NCBI GenBank assembly: GCA_964495085.1 | Contig: CAZBUK010000009.1 | Span: 4,264 to 68,263 of the forward strand | DNA length: 64,000 bases | Origin: CAZBUK01 sp964495085 | Lineage (GTDB): Bacteria > Bacteroidota > Ignavibacteria > T3Sed10-11 | Direction: 5' to 3' | Part shown: positions 61,061 to 64,000 of the stretch, in pieces | Position numbering within the stretch: position 1 is the stretch's first letter | Layout: the number at the start of each line of letters is the position of its first letter | Program-made: the position numbers and the translations under genes | The notes under the pieces: generated by a model | Told to the model about the DNA's origin: nothing | The model's database searches: none | Seen by the model: only the letters and a program-made list of their open reading frames with translations

Positions 61061-61530
61061 TCTACCTGTATCTCCTGCTTCACCTGATCGGCTTCGGTGT
61101 GCTCGCCGGCGTCGTGGTCATTACACCGATCCTCGAGCGTTCGCTCCGTAAAACCGATGATTACCGGGAAGGTCTCCGGATGCTGGACACCATATCAAAG
61201 GTCGGTTTACTATCGCCGATCGCGGTCGTGGTAATGATCTTCAGCGGGATCGGCCTGATGAATCTGTACGGCTACGGGCCGTTCACCAGCGGCTGGCTGA
61301 CCGGCAAACTGCTCATTTTCCTCGTGATGATGATCAACGGAGTATACGCTTCGATCAATATCGGGAAGCGAAGGAAGGAAATATATAAGGAACTGGCCGA
61401 AGGGAAAGAGAATCCGCGATTGCCCGGCGAACTCATGCGCGCACACAACCGGCAGTCCCAGTTTATCCGCCTGCAGGGCATCTTCCTGCTGTTGATTCTT
61501 ATTTTCACTCTCTATAAACCGGGCTTGTGA
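61057..61530 (+). CDS. Four-helix integral membrane protein (DUF2269/CopD-like)
   Basis: 157 aa with about four membrane helices: YLYLLLHLIGFGVLAGVVVI, LLSPIAVVVMIFSGIGLMNL (about 52-71), LIFLVMMINGVYA (about 90) and FLLLILIFTLYKPG at the C terminus. The conserved His in LLLHLIG and HNRQSQFIR could bind heme or copper. It overlaps the DinB gene, and the next gene starts 15 bases downstream. The exact family is uncertain. Confidence 0.6.
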   Translation: MIYLYLLLHLIGFGVLAGVVVITPILERSLRKTDDYREGLRMLDTISKVGLLSPIAVVVMIFSGIGLMNLYGYGPFTSGWLTGKLLIFLVMMINGVYASINIGKRRKEIYKELAEGKENPRLPGELMRAHNRQSQFIRLQGIFLLLILIFTLYKPGL

Positions 61531-61544
61531 GACGGAGGATTCCA

Positions 61545-63047
61545 ATGCGCGAGTACCCCCTCTATATTAACGGTGCATTTGTCCGATCAGCTCAGAGACG
61601 AACGCTCGAATCAATAAATCCGTTTAATTGTTCCGTTGTAGCGAAGGTCGATGAGGCCGGCCAGGACGACGTGAACACCGCGGTCGCAGCGGCTCGCCGG
61701 GCATTCGACGAAGGACCCTGGCCGCATATGGGACGCGACGAACGCGCCGCACTCCTCAAAGCCGTCTCCGACAAAATAAACGAGCGGTTTAAAGAGCTGG
61801 TTGAATTGGAGGTGCTCGACTCCGGATCGACGATACGAAAAGCGAAGGAAGACGTGTTCCTCAGTGCGCGGAGCATGAACTATTTCTCGAAACTCGCGTC
61901 TCTCGATCTTTCCGAACCGGTCGAAGGGATGAACAAGCCGGGATTCAGCAAGAATCTCATCATTCGGGAACCCGTCGGCGTCGTCGGAGCGATCATTCCC
62001 TGGAACTTCCCCCTCAAGATGGCGATATGGAAGCTCGGTCCTGCACTCGCCGCGGGCAATACGGTCGTTCTGAAACCGTCCGAGGTAACGCCCGTGACCG
62101 CGATGGAACTTGCGGTGATAATGCACGAGGTCGGGTTTCCCCCCGGCGTGGTCAATATAGTCCCGGGGTACGGACAAGAAGCCGGAGCCGTATTAGTGCG
62201 TCATCCGGGGGTCGATAAAATTTCGTTCACCGGCTCTACCGACACCGGCAGACGGATCATGGCCGCCGCTTCGGAAACCTTGAAAAAGTGCACTCTGGAA
62301 TGCGGGGGCAAATCCGCGAACATCGTCTGCGACGACGCCGACATGGATCTCGCTCTCGACGGATCGTTCTATGCGATATTTTACCATCAGGGACAATGCT
62401 GCGAAGCCGGCTCGCGTCTCTTTATACCCGAATCGATCGCCGGTGAATTTACCCGTAAACTTATCGAGAAGACCGATAAAATAAAAATGGGCGACCCGGC
62501 AGACCCGGCAACCGATCTGGGTCCGGTTGTTTCGAAGAATCAACATGACCGAATTCTCGGATATATCCGGAAAGGGATTGACGAAGGCGCGCAGGTCCTG
62601 ACCGGCGGAAAAGCGCCTAAGGACGCAGAACTTGCCGGAGGATATTTCATCGAGCCGACGATCTTCGGGGGAGTCGATAATACGATGACCATCGCGCAGG
62701 AAGAGATATTCGGACCAGTGCTGACGGTGATCGTTTATAAACACACTGACGATGCAATAAGGATGGCGAATGAATCGATCTACGGACTCGCGGCGGGCAT
62801 TTGGTCGAGAGACCGGGATAAAGCCGTCGGTCTTGCGCAGCGGCTTCGGGCCGGAACGGTCTGGATCAACGAGTGGCATCTCATATCCGAGAAAGCGCCG
62901 TTCGGCGGCTACAAGCAGAGCGGCATCGGAAGAGAATTCGGATTGGACGGATTGAAGGAGTTCACGGAAACGAAACATCTCCATATCGACGAGATCGGCG
63001 ACCGGGAAAAGAAAACGTGGTACGATGTCGTGGTACCCAAGGATTGA
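61545..63047 (+). CDS. Aldehyde dehydrogenase
   Basis: 500 aa from the ATG at 61545 (MREYPLYINGAFVRS), chosen for GGAGG 7 bases upstream; an alternative frame start at 61527 is unsupported. NAD(P)-dependent oxidation of an aldehyde to the acid. Motifs include PWNFPLKMAIWKLGPALAAGN (in part PWNFPL), KPSEVTP, the NAD-site GSTDTGRRI, the catalytic Glu in LECGGKSANIV, the Cys in HQGQCCEAGSR (about 283) and QEEIFGPVLTV. It resembles the betaine/retinal-type group; the substrate cannot be assigned. Confidence 0.93.
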   Translation: MREYPLYINGAFVRSAQRRTLESINPFNCSVVAKVDEAGQDDVNTAVAAARRAFDEGPWPHMGRDERAALLKAVSDKINERFKELVELEVLDSGSTIRKAKEDVFLSARSMNYFSKLASLDLSEPVEGMNKPGFSKNLIIREPVGVVGAIIPWNFPLKMAIWKLGPALAAGNTVVLKPSEVTPVTAMELAVIMHEVGFPPGVVNIVPGYGQEAGAVLVRHPGVDKISFTGSTDTGRRIMAAASETLKKCTLECGGKSANIVCDDADMDLALDGSFYAIFYHQGQCCEAGSRLFIPESIAGEFTRKLIEKTDKIKMGDPADPATDLGPVVSKNQHDRILGYIRKGIDEGAQVLTGGKAPKDAELAGGYFIEPTIFGGVDNTMTIAQEEIFGPVLTVIVYKHTDDAIRMANESIYGLAAGIWSRDRDKAVGLAQRLRAGTVWINEWHLISEKAPFGGYKQSGIGREFGLDGLKEFTETKHLHIDEIGDREKKTWYDVVVPKD

Positions 63048-63184
63048 ATGTTTCCGAACGGAGCGGTGATCACCCGGGATCTTCCGTTCACTTGAACACG
63101 GGAATATTTTCACACAACGGCGATACTGCCGGTCGGCGGCCCCACGGAAATTATGTTCGAAGCAATTACTCTGTTGTACGGCCT

Positions 63185-63904
63185 ATGAATTATCTCACAC
63201 TTATAGCGGTTATCGGCGTCGGATTCATCCTGCTCTTCGGATATCAGGGATATCGCTATTATAGCATCTGGAAGGAATGGGGACACGGTGAAGTCGTGGT
63301 CAAATGGATTTCTCCCGACGAGTATAAGATGATCTATCTCATGTTACTCATGATGTTAGCGCTCGTCGCTGCTGTGGTGACGCGGTCCGAGGCATTGCTC
63401 TCCTCATTGTGGGCGCTGCTCATCGGATTCGGAGGAATGATCAGCCAATTTACCTTCCTCAATATTATCGGGAAGCGGGGAATCTTTCTGGGCAGATCGA
63501 AGCTGGGGATCGAGTGGGATCAGATCGAACGTCTGGCATTCGTTCAGGGTACGAACCGGTATAGTCTCGAGATCGGCGTCGTTTCTCAGAACGGGAGCGA
63601 AAAAAGAAATGTCTTCCGGAGAATTCAGGACGAATTGGAGAGCATTCAGAATTTTGAAAGTCCGGCCTCGGAGGAAGAGCAACATACTGATGGGGAAAAA
63701 GAATCCCGTGCATCAGGTGGATTTGAAGCAACAGAAAAATTTAAGAAAAGAGAAGAACGCAATCCAAAAGACAAGGGGACGACGGTGAAGCCGCAGCTCG
63801 TTACCCATAAGATCAGATTCGGCGAGAAGCATCAGTTCAACGTTCAGCAGGCGCTGATGTACTATTTTCCGCAGGCTATGGAGTACCGGAAGGAGAAGGA
63901 ATGA
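63185..63904 (+). CDS. Membrane protein of unknown function
   Basis: 239 aa from the ATG at 63185 (MNYLTLIAVIGVGFILLFGYQ in part); a long in-frame extension upstream overlaps the aldehyde dehydrogenase and is not used. TM helices are at about 4-22 and 50-100 (IYLMLLMMLALVAAVVTRS; LLSSLWALLIGFGGMISQF). A soluble C-terminal region follows (FLGRSKLGIEWDQIERLAFVQGTN in part), then a charged, likely disordered stretch (SPASEEEQHTDGEKES) and a short folded end. No family recognised. Confidence 0.6.
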   Translation: MNYLTLIAVIGVGFILLFGYQGYRYYSIWKEWGHGEVVVKWISPDEYKMIYLMLLMMLALVAAVVTRSEALLSSLWALLIGFGGMISQFTFLNIIGKRGIFLGRSKLGIEWDQIERLAFVQGTNRYSLEIGVVSQNGSEKRNVFRRIQDELESIQNFESPASEEEQHTDGEKESRASGGFEATEKFKKREERNPKDKGTTVKPQLVTHKIRFGEKHQFNVQQALMYYFPQAMEYRKEKE

Positions 63905-64000
63905 ACCGATGAATTATCTATGATTATGGTTCATTGGTGTCCAAAATAATTATAGACTAAGTGAACATAGTGGAATATTGCATTGGAAAAGGAATAACTT

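Noticed and set aside
63056..63089. Inverted repeat GAACGGA/TCCGTTC after the aldehyde dehydrogenase gene
   Set aside because: Loop of 20 bases and no T-run; too weak to call a terminator.
1..64000. tRNA, rRNA, insertion sequences, prophage or integrase genes
   Set aside because: None recognised by reading the intergenic regions and the larger open frames.

Overview
The window is a gene-dense, moderately GC-rich stretch of bacterial chromosome. It has one 100-base run of N, so it comes from a draft or metagenome assembly. Several features point to the Bacteroidota/Chlorobiota (FCB) side of the tree, possibly Ignavibacteria-like: a secreted M23 peptidase with a C-terminal 'NFPNPFNP' sorting domain, a DUF151 nuclease fused to a UvrB/UvrC motif, Omp85 barrels, the style of the small ECF-like sigma factor, and divergent ppiD and secDF. 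The phylum is an inference; no rRNA or tRNA gene is present to fix it.

Layout. 1-17 kb is almost entirely minus-strand housekeeping: the end of pdxJ, then (in transcription order) gdh; an envelope/RNA cluster DUF3108 - DHS-like - CPBP protease - zinc ribbon - cdsA - rimO - BamA-like - rnhB - yraN; cstA - methyltransferase; and etfB - etfA - DUF151 - TPR - HAD. 17-28 kb holds a bacilliredoxin, a thioesterase, the M23 peptidase, a PpiD-type chaperone, then secD-secF, a STAS protein, purA and a histidine kinase. 28-36 kb is regulatory: a sigma54 activator upstream of a flavin reductase - sigma factor - VOC - SDR series that starts with a sigma54 promoter, an Rrf2 regulator and an unusual receiver protein. 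At 35.9-36.3 kb a 120-bp tandem repeat spans the assembly gap. 36-46 kb has lexA, a HAD phosphatase, an oxidoreductase, a CCA-adding enzyme, an EEP phosphodiesterase fused to an Omp85-type barrel, and a two-component system whose kinase carries a PDZ domain.

The most notable system is at 46.1-49.5 kb: a RecA-like protein without a P-loop, a 90-aa protein and a B-family DNA polymerase with altered catalytic motifs (PolB2-like). The operon is preceded by a palindrome of the same 9-8-9 design as the one in front of lexA, and a third, weaker copy precedes a SpoIIE-type phosphatase gene. All three lie about 22-25 bases upstream of the start codon. I infer a LexA (SOS) regulon that includes a damage-tolerance polymerase module. 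Next to it is a Fur-family regulator with matching TTAGA/TCTAA palindromes in front of itself and of a lipoprotein gene.

53-64 kb carries glutathione peroxidase, a secreted protein of unknown function, a 5'-nucleotidase, an M14 carboxypeptidase, and thiolase - DinB - membrane protein - aldehyde dehydrogenase - membrane protein.
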